A stretch of DNA of 39,814 nucleotides from Chloroflexota bacterium. GTDB lineage: Bacteria > Chloroflexota > Dehalococcoidia > Lucifugimonadales > UBA3495. Position 1 is the first letter of the stretch; each line of letters opens with the position of its first letter. The notes under the pieces are model-generated. The model was given only the letters and a program-made list of their open reading frames with translations, had not been told where the DNA came from and made no database searches. Below are positions 16,390 to 27,900 of the stretch, in pieces. Location: assembly GCA_009840135.1 (NCBI GenBank), contig VXOH01000055.1:1-39814 (forward strand). The letters are read 5' to 3'. Position numbers and translations under genes: made by a program.

Positions 16390-18423
16390 ATGCTGTTTTA
16401 CCGAACCTATCGCTACTCCCAGTGGGACGGGACCCAGGAACTTTTCGACATTGACGCCGACGAGTTGATGGACCGCCTGGCTGATGAACTGCTGAAGCAG
16501 GGCGATGTTATGCAGGCTCTGCGGGAACTGCTGCGCAACGGTATGCAGGACCGCAACGGCCAGCAGATGCCCGGCCTGCGGGAGCTGATGGATATGCTGC
16601 GGGACCGCCGCCGACAGCAGCTACAGCAGCACAACATGGACTCGGTGGTGGACGACCTGAAGGAGCGGCTGGATGAGATCCTGCAAACCGAGCGGCAGGG
16701 GATTGACCGGCGGCTGGAAGAGGCCCGGGAACAGGTGAGCCAGGCCTCCGACGAAGACCGCGCCATGCAGGAAGGCCTGCTTGACATGCTGAAACAGCGG
16801 GCCGATCGCAACAGGGAAAAGCTGGACAATCTACCCGACAGCCTGGGCGGCCAGATCCAGGAGTTGATGGAGTACGACTTTATGGACCCGGATGCCCAGC
16901 AGATGTTCCAGGAACTGCTGGATATGCTCAAGCAGCAGATGGCCCAGAACATGGGGCAGCAGATGCAGCAGCAGCTTCAGAACATGTCGCCGGAACAGAT
17001 GGCGGCCATGCAGGAGATGATGCGCCAGCTGAACCAGATGATGCGGGACAAGATGGACGGCCGCGAACCGGACTTCGACGGGTTCATGCAGCAGTTCGGC
17101 CCCATGTTCGGCGACAACCCTCCCCAGAGCATTGAAGAGCTGATGGAAATGCTCCAGCAGCAACTGGCCCAGATGCAGTCCATGCTGGACAGCATGTCCC
17201 CGGAAGCTCGCCGTGAACTGGAAGACGCTTTGCAATCGGCCCTGGACCCGGGGATGCAGCAGCAGATGGCCGAGTTCGCTTCGCTGATGGAACAGTTGAT
17301 GCCCATGGACGATCTGCGCCGCCAGTATCCCTTCCTCGGCGACGACAGCATGACGCTGGAACAGGCCATGGAGATGATGCGCCAGTTCCAGGACCTGGAC
17401 CAACTGGAGAATGAGTTGCAGCAGGCCCTGCGCACCGGCGACCTGGACGACATAGACCCGGACCGCCTGGCGGAACTGCTGGGCGACGAAGCCCGCCGGG
17501 CCTGGGAAGAACTGGACCGGTTGCGGCAGTTGCTCAAGGAAGCCGGTTACGTTACCGGCGACGATGATTTGCAACTAACCGCGCGGGGCATCCGACGCAT
17601 CGGCCAGAAGGCGCTGCGGGAGGTCTTCATTCACCTGAAGAAGGACCGCACGGGCAACCACGAACTGGACACCCGGGGCGCCGGCGGCGACTTGCTGGGG
17701 GAGACCAAGCCCTACGAGTTCGGTGATCCCTTCCAGATAGACCTGCAGTCCACGGTGAAGAACGCCATCGTCCGGGGCGGGCCCCAGATACCGGTAAAAA
17801 TCAGCCCCCAGGACTTCGAAATCTACCGCAATGAGCACATGACCCGTGCCGCCACCATCGTGCTGCTGGACCAGAGCCGCAGCATGGGCCTCTTCAACAA
17901 CTGGCAGGCGGCCAAAAAGGTCACCCTGGCCCTCTTTGCCCTCATACGCACTCAATATCCCAGGGATACCCTGCACGTAGTCGGGTTCTCCGACTATGCC
18001 CGCGAAATCAAGGAAGAAGACCTGGCCTCACTCAGCTGGAATGCCTGGGTATCGGGCACCAACCTGCACCACGCCCTGATGCTGTCCCGCAACCTGCTGG
18101 CCAAGGAGAAGGGCGGCACCCGGCAGATACTGGTCATCACCGACGGTGAGCCCACGGCCCACCTGGAGAACGGCCGCTCCTACTTCAACTACCCGCCCAG
18201 CTACCGCACCGAGCTGGAGACGCTGAAGGAAGTCAAGAAGTGTACGCAGGAAGGCATCGTCATCAACACCTTTATGCTGGAGAACAGCTACCAGTTGGTG
18301 AACTTCGTTGACCGAATGACCCGTATCAACCGGGGCCGGGCCTTCTACAGCAGTTCGGAGAACCTGGGGGAGTACATCCTGGTGGACTACATGAACAACC
18401 GGAAGAAGCGGGTTACGGGGTAG
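16390..18423 (+). CDS. VWA-domain protein with long Gln/Met-rich helical region
   Basis: 677 aa. The N-terminal third (YRTYRYSQWDG) and the central ~300 residues are charged helices exceptionally rich in Gln and Met (QQMQQQLQN), likely coiled coils. A conserved linker domain (about 390-480, including ARGIRRIGQKAL) follows. The C-terminal von Willebrand A domain has a complete MIDAS: D494-Q-S-R-S498, the Thr of VSGTNLHHA and the Asp of VITDGEP. The length and layout resemble the mycobacterial Rv0959 type, normally encoded beside a MoxR/magnesium-chelatase-like AAA ATPase. No such ATPase lies nearby here. The frame is open far upstream, but ATG 16390 has GGGAGG 5 nt before it and is the natural start. 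Likely cytoplasmic. Confidence 0.85.
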   Translation: MLFYRTYRYSQWDGTQELFDIDADELMDRLADELLKQGDVMQALRELLRNGMQDRNGQQMPGLRELMDMLRDRRRQQLQQHNMDSVVDDLKERLDEILQTERQGIDRRLEEAREQVSQASDEDRAMQEGLLDMLKQRADRNREKLDNLPDSLGGQIQELMEYDFMDPDAQQMFQELLDMLKQQMAQNMGQQMQQQLQNMSPEQMAAMQEMMRQLNQMMRDKMDGREPDFDGFMQQFGPMFGDNPPQSIEELMEMLQQQLAQMQSMLDSMSPEARRELEDALQSALDPGMQQQMAEFASLMEQLMPMDDLRRQYPFLGDDSMTLEQAMEMMRQFQDLDQLENELQQALRTGDLDDIDPDRLAELLGDEARRAWEELDRLRQLLKEAGYVTGDDDLQLTARGIRRIGQKALREVFIHLKKDRTGNHELDTRGAGGDLLGETKPYEFGDPFQIDLQSTVKNAIVRGGPQIPVKISPQDFEIYRNEHMTRAATIVLLDQSRSMGLFNNWQAAKKVTLALFALIRTQYPRDTLHVVGFSDYAREIKEEDLASLSWNAWVSGTNLHHALMLSRNLLAKEKGGTRQILVITDGEPTAHLENGRSYFNYPPSYRTELETLKEVKKCTQEGIVINTFMLENSYQLVNFVDRMTRINRGRAFYSSSENLGEYILVDYMNNRKKRVTG

Positions 18424-18462
18424 CTGGAATCCCGATAGTGTCACTAAGTTCCAGTTTGCCTA

Positions 18463-18663
18463 ATGCCTAAGGTCAGGGACGCCATCAGGTTGGTAGAACG
18501 TGACGGCTGGCGCGTAGTTCGAACCAGTGGTAGCCATAGACAGTTTCATCATCCGGACAAACCTGGCACAGTCACTATTGCCGGGCACCCCAGCGAAGAC
18601 TTGAAACCAAAGACTTGGCGTACCATTCTTCTTCAAGCAGGACTGATAGAGAGGCGGCGATGA
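18463..18663 (+). CDS. hicA: HicA-type mRNA interferase toxin
   Basis: 66 aa, the usual size for HicA. The double-stranded-RNA-binding-like fold is recognisable from RDGWRVVRTSGSHRQFHHP, with catalytic H25 in the GSH motif, and from the TVTIAGHPSEDL strand and the WRTILLQAGL helix. The toxin cleaves mRNA in translation-linked fashion and is neutralised by HicB. It overlaps hicB by 4 nt (ATGA), the classic toxin-first arrangement. Confidence 0.93.
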   Translation: MPKVRDAIRLVERDGWRVVRTSGSHRQFHHPDKPGTVTIAGHPSEDLKPKTWRTILLQAGLIERRR

Positions 18664-18998
18664 AGGCGAAGTACGTTGTAGTATACGAAGAGACTCACAA
18701 TAACTACTGCGCCTATTTGCCGGACTTCCCCGGGTGCGTGAGTACCGGGCAGACCTGGCAAGAGATTCAAGGAAGGGTCCGGGAGGCCCTGGAGTTTCAT
18801 ATTGAAGGTATGATTCAGCATGGGGACGCTTTGCCGATAAAGCCCATGACGTTAAGGGAGGCAGTAGCTTTTCACAACGAGCCCCTGACTGAAAGGGAAC
18901 TGGAGACATTGGAGGAATTTGGAGAGGATGATCGGAATCTCTCAACAACTTTCGGAATGGTCCAGGTGGAGATAGGGGTTTATGCCGGGGCTGCGTGA
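18660..18998 (+). CDS. hicB: HicB-family antitoxin
   Basis: 112 aa. The degenerate RNase-H-like HicB fold is seen in YVVVYEETHNNYCAYLPDFPGCVSTG followed by a helix with REALEFHIEGM. No clear C-terminal DNA-binding domain is present, so autoregulation is uncertain. The ATG overlaps the hicA stop. Residues 80-112 are acidic and do not resemble a helix-turn-helix or ribbon-helix-helix. It ends 60 nt before the promoter of the pyr operon. Confidence 0.9.
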   Translation: MKAKYVVVYEETHNNYCAYLPDFPGCVSTGQTWQEIQGRVREALEFHIEGMIQHGDALPIKPMTLREAVAFHNEPLTERELETLEEFGEDDRNLSTTFGMVQVEIGVYAGAA

Positions 18999-19057
18999 AT
19001 TGGCAATGCAGGTTTCTGGCGGAAGGCGTGGTCTGGTTACAAATCATTGCCGAAAAG

Positions 19058-19066
19058 TGCTATAAT
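19058..19066 (+). promoter_or_regulatory. Extended -10 promoter of the pyr operon
   Basis: TGCTATAAT gives a perfect extended -10; TTACAA 18 nt upstream of the hexamer is a poor -35. A second TATAAT is at 19116-19121. Either would place the PyrR-binding hairpin at 19172 in the 5' leader. Confidence 0.55.
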
Positions 19067-19171
19067 TTCTACGAATTCATGACAGCCTATGGTCTAGACT
19101 ACTTCAGGAAGAAAATATAATACAACCAAATACCCCCGCCCTTGGCCCGCCTGCCACGGCAGTCAGGCCGT

Positions 19172-19201
19172 CTTTTAAGCAGTCCCGTGAGGCTGGCAAA
19201 G
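19172..19201 (+). promoter_or_regulatory. PyrR-binding RNA hairpin (anti-antiterminator)
   Basis: The leader contains AGTCCCGTGAGGCT at 19181-19194, matching the known PyrR binding-loop consensus ARUCCNGNGAGGYU. It is framed by CTTTTAA upstream and GGCAAAG downstream, so CTTT (19172-19175) can pair with AAAG (19198-19201) and AGTCC with GGCT. In Bacillus-type attenuation, UMP-bound PyrR stabilises this hairpin, blocks the antiterminator and lets the terminator form. Confidence 0.85.
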
Positions 19202-19276
19202 TGTATTGGGCCTGGTATCCTGCGGTCTGCCGCAAATAGTGCGGTCGGAGCCGGCCAGTGTAACCCCTTGCCAGTC
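19191..19276 (+). promoter_or_regulatory. Antiterminator pairing of the pyr leader
   Basis: GGCTGGCAAAG (19191-19201, the 3' half of the PyrR hairpin) can pair with CCTTGCCAGTC (19266-19276) at 10 of 11 positions, counting one G-U. The second segment covers the 5' half of the terminator stem and its loop, so the pairing excludes both the PyrR hairpin and the terminator. This is the expected three-way switch. Confidence 0.7.
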
Positions 19277-19295
19277 GGGTAAGGGGTATTATTTT
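19263..19295 (+). terminator. Attenuator terminator of the pyr operon
   Basis: ACCCCTT (19263-19269) pairs with AAGGGGT (19281-19287) around an 11-nt loop, followed by ATTATTTT. It lies 44 nt before the first start codon of the operon. Confidence 0.8.
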
Positions 19296-19338
19296 GGGAT
19301 CTGAACATCGCCAGCCTTCGGGCGGCGGGAGACCTTAG

Positions 19339-21528
<2,190 letters not shown>

Positions 21529-21551
21529 TTTCGGGAAGTACGAGAGGAAAC

Positions 21552-22913
21552 TTGGTAAACCGCAACTACAACAGACCCGTACTGATAAAGGGCGCACGCA
21601 TAGTTGACCCCGGGAGGGGCATTGATGCCGTGGGAGACGTTCTGACGCAGGAAGGCAGAATTGCATCAGCCGGCCCGGTTTTGGCGCCTTCCGACGTGCC
21701 CGACGGTACCCATTCCATACCCGCCAACGGGCTGGTGGCGGCGCCGGGGTTCATTGACCTGCACTGTCACCTGCGCGAGCCGGGCTACGAATACAAGGAA
21801 ACCATCGCCACCGGAACGGCGGCTGCCGCCAGGGGCGGGTTCACCACTTTGTGCTGTATGCCCAACACCGATCCCGCCATTGACAACGAGGCGGTGGTGG
21901 AACTGGTGAGGCGCCGGTCCGACGCCGACGCGGTGGTTCGGGTGTTCCCCATTGGCGCCGTTACCAAGGGCCGCAAGGGAAAGGAACTGGCGGAAATGGA
22001 GGAACTGGCCTCCGCCGGGGTTGTAGCTTACAGCGACGACGGCGACCCGGTTTACGACCCAAACATCATGCGCCTGTCCCTGACCTACACCCTGGACTTG
22101 GGCATGCCCGTAATTAACCACTGCCAAGAAAACGGCCTTTGCTGCGGCGGAGTGATGGCCGAGGGGTGGATTGCCACCCGCCTGGGCCTGCCGGGCATTC
22201 CGGCCTCCGCCGAGGAGGCCATGGTCTCGCGAGACCTGTCCCTGGCCGAAATGACCGGCGGCTGGCTGCACCTGGCCCACCTGAGCACCGCCGGCTCCGT
22301 TGACCTGGTCCGTCAGGCCCGGCAGCGTGGCGTATCGGTGACCTGCGAGGTATGCCCGCAGCACCTGTACCTGACCGACGAATGGGCCCTGGGTTACCAG
22401 GGAGACTTGCGTTGCACGGCCGGCCCGCGAAACTACGATACATCCACCAAGGTATATCCACCCCTGCGAAGCCGTAAAGACGTTGAGGCTCTGATCGAGG
22501 GACTGGCCGAAGGTGTTATAGACTGCATAGCCACCGACCATGCTCCTCACGAAGTGGCCAGCAAGCAGGTCACCTACCAGGATGCCTCTTTTGGCATCAG
22601 TGTGCTGGAGACGGCCCTGGGTTCGCTGATGTCCCTGGTACACGACGGACGCATTTCCCTGAGCACCCTGGTTGACCGGCTGACGGTGGGGCCGTCGCGG
22701 GTACTGGGCCCCAGCTTTGAAAAATACGCTACGCTGGAGACGGGAACGCCGGCTGACCTGGTGCTGTTTGACCCGAATGCGGAGTGGACGGTGGACACCC
22801 GGCGGTTTGCCTCCAAGGGCAGGAACACTCCCCTGGAAGGCGTTGAGCTGAAGGGCAGGGTGGTTACCACCATGGTGGACGGTCGCCTGGTTTACCAGGA
22901 CTACGGGGATTAG
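21552..22913 (+). CDS. pyrC: Dihydroorotase
   Basis: 453-aa amidohydrolase cyclising carbamoyl aspartate to dihydroorotate. The metal-binding H71-x-H73 in DLHCHLREPG, the NHCQE and HLAHLST histidines, and the catalytic-Asp motif IATDHAPH are in the order of class I dihydroorotases. The start is TTG with GAGAGGAAAC immediately upstream; no ATG is available before the conserved N-terminus. It lies 23 nt after pyrB, with no visible terminator between. Confidence 0.95.
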   Translation: MVNRNYNRPVLIKGARIVDPGRGIDAVGDVLTQEGRIASAGPVLAPSDVPDGTHSIPANGLVAAPGFIDLHCHLREPGYEYKETIATGTAAAARGGFTTLCCMPNTDPAIDNEAVVELVRRRSDADAVVRVFPIGAVTKGRKGKELAEMEELASAGVVAYSDDGDPVYDPNIMRLSLTYTLDLGMPVINHCQENGLCCGGVMAEGWIATRLGLPGIPASAEEAMVSRDLSLAEMTGGWLHLAHLSTAGSVDLVRQARQRGVSVTCEVCPQHLYLTDEWALGYQGDLRCTAGPRNYDTSTKVYPPLRSRKDVEALIEGLAEGVIDCIATDHAPHEVASKQVTYQDASFGISVLETALGSLMSLVHDGRISLSTLVDRLTVGPSRVLGPSFEKYATLETGTPADLVLFDPNAEWTVDTRRFASKGRNTPLEGVELKGRVVTTMVDGRLVYQDYGD

Positions 22914-23017
22914 CGCATCAAATTTATTCACGAACAAGCGCAAAGTTTCAATGACAAATAATTGTGGATGATTCGTGCTTGTTCCTAGATGTAAAGAAAG
23001 TAAAGGGGTTCTGAACA
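22914..23017. other. AT-rich pyrC-carA spacer with inverted repeat
   Basis: GAACAAGC (22932-22939) and GCTTGTTC (22977-22984) are exact inverted repeats 37 nt apart in a markedly AT-rich gap. The stem could form in RNA, but there is no U-run, so I do not call a terminator. Confidence 0.4.
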
Positions 23018-24166
23018 TTGTCAACTTCCGCGAGCAATAATTCCGTCCCGGCCTATCTGGTGCTGGAGGACGGTTCGGTACACCGGGGCGAGTCCATGGG
23101 CGCACCGGTCTCCCGCCACGGGGAGGTGGTCTTCAATACCAGCATGACTGGGTACCAGGAGGTTCTCACCGATCCTTCCTATGCTGGTCAACTGGTTACC
23201 TTGACTTATCCCCTGGTGGGCAACTACGGTATCAACCCCCAGGACTTTGAGTCGGCCAAAATACGGGTAGCCGGGTTTGTAGTCAGGGAGCACTGTGACC
23301 AGCCCAGCCACGGCAGGAGCGATCGCACCCTGGACGAATACCTCAAGTCCCAGGGCATCCCCGGCATCTGTGGCGTGGACACCCGGGCCATCACCCGCCG
23401 CCTCAGGGAGCGGGGCGTAATGATGGGACTACTCACCACCGAGTCTCCTGAAGCCGCGGTGGCCCAGCTGGCCGAAATGCCCAGGTACGAAGACCTGGAC
23501 CTGGTGCGGACGGTGACGGCGGAGGAAAAATACCGCTGGAGCGCCGCCGGTCCCGTATCGGCCCGGTCACAGTGGGACGAAGATTCAGGCGACGAGCCCG
23601 GTCCCCGCATCCTGGTTACCGACGTAGGGGTGAAATACAACATCCTCAGGCTGCTGCGACAGCGGGGATGTGAAGTAATAGCCGTACCGGCGGAGACTTC
23701 CGCAGACGACATGCTGTCCCTGAATCCATCGGGCATCCTGCTATCGCCGGGGCCCGGTGACCCGCAGTTGCTGGATTACGTTGTGGGCAACGTGCGGCAG
23801 ATCCTGGGGAAGGTGCCGGTAATGGGCATCTGCCTGGGACACCAGTTGGTAGCCAGGGCCCTGGGCGCCGACACTTTCAAGCTGAAGTTCGGTCACCGGG
23901 GCGGCAACCATCCGGTGCAGGACTTGACCTCGGGGCGGGTGTATATCACTGCCCAGAATCATGGCTTCGCCGTGGACCCGGACACCCTGCCCGCCGGGCT
24001 GGGGGTGTCCCACATAAATTTGAACGACGGGACCGTAGAGGGAACCCGCCACCGGGATATGCCTCTCTTTACCATCCAATACCACTCCGAGGCGTCTCCC
24101 GGGCCCAGGGACAACGAGTACATATTCGACGAGTTCCTGGGAATGGTGAAGGAATTCAACCACTAA
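23018..24166 (+). CDS. carA: Carbamoyl-phosphate synthase small (glutaminase) subunit
   Basis: 382 aa. The N-terminal CPSase_sm domain contains FNTSMTGYQE. The C-terminal class I glutamine amidotransferase has the nucleophile C272 in GICLGHQL and the His-x-Glu pair in QYHSEASPGP. It releases ammonia from glutamine for CarB. The start is TTG at 23018 after AAGGGG, giving MSTSASNN. It is separated from carB by an unknown gene and repeat sequence, rather than being adjacent. Confidence 0.96.
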   Translation: MSTSASNNSVPAYLVLEDGSVHRGESMGAPVSRHGEVVFNTSMTGYQEVLTDPSYAGQLVTLTYPLVGNYGINPQDFESAKIRVAGFVVREHCDQPSHGRSDRTLDEYLKSQGIPGICGVDTRAITRRLRERGVMMGLLTTESPEAAVAQLAEMPRYEDLDLVRTVTAEEKYRWSAAGPVSARSQWDEDSGDEPGPRILVTDVGVKYNILRLLRQRGCEVIAVPAETSADDMLSLNPSGILLSPGPGDPQLLDYVVGNVRQILGKVPVMGICLGHQLVARALGADTFKLKFGHRGGNHPVQDLTSGRVYITAQNHGFAVDPDTLPAGLGVSHINLNDGTVEGTRHRDMPLFTIQYHSEASPGPRDNEYIFDEFLGMVKEFNH

Positions 24167-24214
24167 TCTGTGAGTGTGGAGGTGTGGGAAGGGGTGTGTT
24201 AAGAACCGGCGCCG

Positions 24215-24256
24215 ATGTCTCCTGTGGGATGTCACTTGTGGAGTGTCACTTGTGGA
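24215..24256. repeat. 14-bp tandem repeat, three copies
   Basis: Three head-to-tail units with the form RTGTCACTTGTGGA; the first copy diverges (ATGTCTCCTGTGGG). It lies between carA and the 139-aa gene. No known regulatory meaning. Confidence 0.7.
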
Positions 24257-24325
24257 ATGTAACGCGGGGTTTCCGGCAGTCGGGCTGATTAGTCCAATTC
24301 CTGAAGCATTACCTGGAGGGTTAAA

Positions 24326-24745
24326 ATGTCCACCTTTGCAATGGTTTTTGTGGAAGAAGGCATAGAGGCCGATCTTCCCATCAATTTGTCCAACATGCTG
24401 GGGCTGCTGGATCAGGCCGTTCCCAGCATCGAACACAACAACTTCGGCTATCAGGTTGCCTCGGTGAGCCGGGCACGGCAGGGTGTCCATTGGGATCTTG
24501 TCGTGAAGCTGGTTGATCTTAGCAACAACAAGGTGTACGAAGATCCGGTAGGCTGCATCGAGGTTCATAAAACGGACAACGACACGGTCAATTTCAGGGT
24601 GCCGCCTCGGTCCGAGCAGGACTTCCCCGGCATGGCCAGGCTGGACTTTGACGGCGTTTATTACGGCTCTTTCTGCTGCCAGATCATCAATATCCTGTAT
24701 GACCGGGGGTTGATGCAGTTACCGGGCCGGCTGCCGACGTTTTAA
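24326..24745 (+). CDS. Unknown 139-aa protein between carA and carB
   Basis: I do not recognise the family. The N-terminus (FAMVFVEEGIEADLP) is hydrophobic and acidic; the middle is beta-rich with YQVASVSRARQGVHWDLVVKLVDL, and the C-terminal half has YYGSFCCQIINILYDRG. There is no signal peptide, transmembrane helix, zinc motif or catalytic signature. The ribosome-binding site GGAGGG lies 6 nt before the ATG and the gene is co-directional with the pyr operon. Its position suggests a link with carbamoyl-phosphate synthesis or simple insertion; the sequence does not tell which. Confidence 0.75.
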   Translation: MSTFAMVFVEEGIEADLPINLSNMLGLLDQAVPSIEHNNFGYQVASVSRARQGVHWDLVVKLVDLSNNKVYEDPVGCIEVHKTDNDTVNFRVPPRSEQDFPGMARLDFDGVYYGSFCCQIINILYDRGLMQLPGRLPTF

Positions 24746-24773
24746 GGAGGCCAGGCCAGGGTCCTTGTCAATG

Positions 24774-24869
24774 AGGGCAGCCACAAGGGCTGCCCCTACG
24801 GTGTCACCGGTGTCGGTGGGAGGTAAATAGGAATCTGTTTATGTAGGGGCGCCCCTTGTGGGCGCCCTG
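24774..24869. repeat. Pair of dispersed palindromes in opposite orientation
   Basis: Copy A (24774-24799) reads AGGGCAGCCACAAGGGCTGC then CCCTAC; copy B (24843-24869) reads GTAGGGGCGCCCCTTGTGGG then CGCCCTG. Each is itself a hairpin, and together they form a head-to-head pair between the 139-aa gene and carB. Confidence 0.75.
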
Positions 24870-24904
24870 GTACAGCAGCCAATGACCTGCCAATTTCAAG
24901 CGAG

Positions 24905-24926
24905 GTTCCCGCCTGCGCAGGCGGAA
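24905..24926. repeat. Near-perfect palindrome before carB
   Basis: GTTCCCGCCTGCGCAGGCGG followed by AAC is a GC-rich inverted repeat ending about 10 nt before the GGAGG of carB. It resembles common REP-type sequences. A hairpin here could affect carB translation, but that is inference. Confidence 0.55.
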
Positions 24927-24954
24927 CGGAAATCAGGGAGGACGCAAGACTAAC

Positions 24955-27900
24955 TTGAGCAACGATTTAGGTAACGATTTGGGTAACGCGACACCGCCAC
25001 TGGAAAAAGTACTGGTTATCGGCTCCGGCCCCATCGTCATCGGGCAAGCCGCCGAGTTTGACTACGCCGGCACCCAGGCCTGCAAATCGCTGCGGGAAGA
25101 GGGCGTATCCGTAGTGCTGGTCAATTCCAACCCGGCCACCATCATGACCGACACGGACATCGCCGACCACGTTTACATCGAACCCCTGACCGTTGAGGTT
25201 ATCGAGCGGATTATCGCCCGAGAGCGGCCTCAAGGCATTCTCCCCACCCTGGGCGGCCAGACCGGCCTGAACCTGGCCGTGGCCCTGTCGGACGCCGGCG
25301 TGCTGGACCGTTACGACGTACGGTTGCTGGGCACCCCCCTGGAGACCATCCGAAAAGCCGAGGACCGGGAGTTCTTCCGCAACTTCCTTCATGACATAGG
25401 AGAGCCGGAACCGCCCAACCGAACCGTGAATTCCAGGGAAGAGGCCCAGGAATACTGCGACGAGGTGGGCCTGCCCCTGGTGGTGCGCCCGGCATACACC
25501 CTGGGCGGCACCGGTGGCGGCATCGCCAATACGCCGCAGGAGTTCGAGGAAATCGTAGCCAGTGGCCTGGCATCCAGCCCCATTACCCAGGTGCTGCTGG
25601 AACGCTCCCTGGTGGGCTGGAAGGAGATCGAGTACGAGGTAATCCGGGACGGCGACGACAACTGCATCACCGTCTGCAACATGGAGAACCTGGACCCCAT
25701 GGGCGCCCACACCGGCGACAGCATTGTGGTGGCCCCCAGCCAGACGCTGACCGACAAGGAGTACCAGATGCTCCGCTCGGCCAGCCTTAAGATTATCCGT
25801 GGCCTGGGCATCGAAGGCGGCTGCAATATCCAGATGGCCCTGCGGCCTCACCCCGATGTGGCGGAGGCTCTGCAGTCCCACTGGGAACCCGATTCCGACT
25901 ATTACGTCATCGAAGTCAACCCCCGGGTCAGCCGCAGCTCCGCCCTGGCCAGCAAGGCCACCGGCTACCCCATAGCCCGGGTGTCGGCCAAGATAGCCGT
26001 TGGCAAGCGGCTGCACGAGATTCCCAACGCCGTCACCGGCAAGACGGGCGCTGCCTTCGAACCGGCCCTGGATTACTGCGTGGTGAAGATTCCTCGCTGG
26101 CCCTTCGACAAGTTCCCCAACGGAGACCGGCAGGTCACCACCCAGATGAAGGCTACCGGCGAGGTAATGGCCATTGACCGTTCTTTCGAAGCCGCCCTCC
26201 AGAAGGCCACCCGCTCCCTGGAAATAGGCAACCGCACCCTCCTGTGGGAGGGCATGGCCTCGGACGCCGCCGCGGGACAGAACCTGATGGCTCCCAATGA
26301 CCTGCGCCTCTGGGCCGTGATGGCCGCCCTGCGCCGCAACTCTACAGCGGAAGAGCTGATCGGCAAGACCTATATTGACCCCTGGTTCCTCAGCGCCATG
26401 CAGCGCATCGTCAACATGGAACGGCGGCTGCTGGGCGAAACCCTGACGCCGGACCTGCTGTACCGGGCCAAGCGGCTGGGCTTCTCCGACGTCCAGGTAG
26501 GCACCCTGGCCGATATGCTGCCGGAGCAGGTAAGGGACCTGCGCCGCCGCTGGGACCTGCGCCCGGTTTACAAGATGGTGGATACCTGCGCCGCAGAATT
26601 CGAGGCGGTGACGCCCTACTACTACAGCACCTACGAGCAGGAGAACGAAGCTCCGCCCATACCCGGGGATAAAGCCATCGTCATCGGTAGCGGCCCCATC
26701 CGTATCGGGCAGGGCATTGAGTTTGACTATTGCAGCGTCCACGCCGCATGGGCCCTGTCGGACGCCGGGGTCTCCAGCGTGATGATTAACTCCAACCCGG
26801 AGACGGTATCCACTGACTTCGACACCAGCGACCGCCTCTATTTCGAGCCCCTGGACGAGGAGGCGGTGCGCGACATCATAGACAACGAGACGGTGGGAGA
26901 CGTGCCGCCGCCATCGGTGGTCCAGTTCGGCGGCCAGACGGCCATCAACCTGTCCCAGTCCCTGGCCCATGCCGGCCTGCCCATTCTCGGCTCCAGCGCC
27001 GACTCCATTGACGTGGCTTCCGACCGCCAGCGCTTCGAGGAGTTCCTGTCCCGCCTGGGCATTCCACAGCCGCCCGGCGCTTCGGTTGCGTCGGTCTCCG
27101 AGGCCCTGCAGGTGGCCCAGAACATCGGCTATCCGGTTGTCGTGCGGCCCAGTTACGTGCTGGGCGGTCGGGCCATGGAAATCGTCCAGAACGCCTCGGA
27201 ACTGGTTCGCTACCTCACGGTGGCCACCGAGGTAACGCCGGAGCGGCGGGTGCTGGTTGATCATTACATGGAAGGCAAGGAATGCGAGGTTGACGCCATC
27301 TGCGATGGGGAGCAGGTGCTGATACCTGGCATCATGGAACACATAGAACGGGCCGGCGTCCACAGCGGCGACTCCATGGCCATCTACCCCGGCCTGAACC
27401 TGACCGAGGAGGAAGTTGACACCCTGGTGGACTACACCACCCGCATCGGCCTGGCCATGGGCGTGCGGGGCCTGATGAATATCCAGTTTGTCATCCAGGG
27501 CGGCAGCGCCTACCGCAGTCCCCACTCTCCCTCCGAGGATTCGGAGACCAGCGTTTACATCATTGAGGTCAATCCCCGGGGCAGCCGCACCATACCCTTC
27601 ATTTCCAAGGTCACCAGCGTACCGGTGGCGCGACTGGCCACCCGCGTCATGCTGGGCGAAACCCTGGCCGAAATGGGCTATTCCGGCGGCCTGTGGCCTC
27701 GACAAAAACTGGTGGGCATCAAGGCGCCCGTCTTCTCCATGTCCAAGCTGGTGGGCGTGGACTCCTACCTGGGCCCGGAAATGAAGTCCACGGGCGAGGT
27801 GATGGGCATAGACCGGGACTTCCCGGGGGCATTGTCCAAGGCCTTGATGGCGGCCAGTCTTAGCCTGAAGAAGGGCGACGGCGTACTGCTGAGCATTGCC

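Noticed and set aside
19149-19169. Hairpin GCCTG...CAGGC followed by CGTCTTTT as an early terminator
   Set aside because: The stem is short and the T-run overlaps the lower stem of the PyrR hairpin; the downstream hairpin at 19263 is a far better terminator.
22932-22984. Inverted repeat between pyrC and carA as a terminator
   Set aside because: The 37-nt loop is long and no T-run follows; the genes are functionally one operon.
21666-23105. 479-codon antisense frame opposite pyrC
   Set aside because: Same shadow pattern; the protein is low-complexity in Gly, Gln and His and pyrC explains the region.
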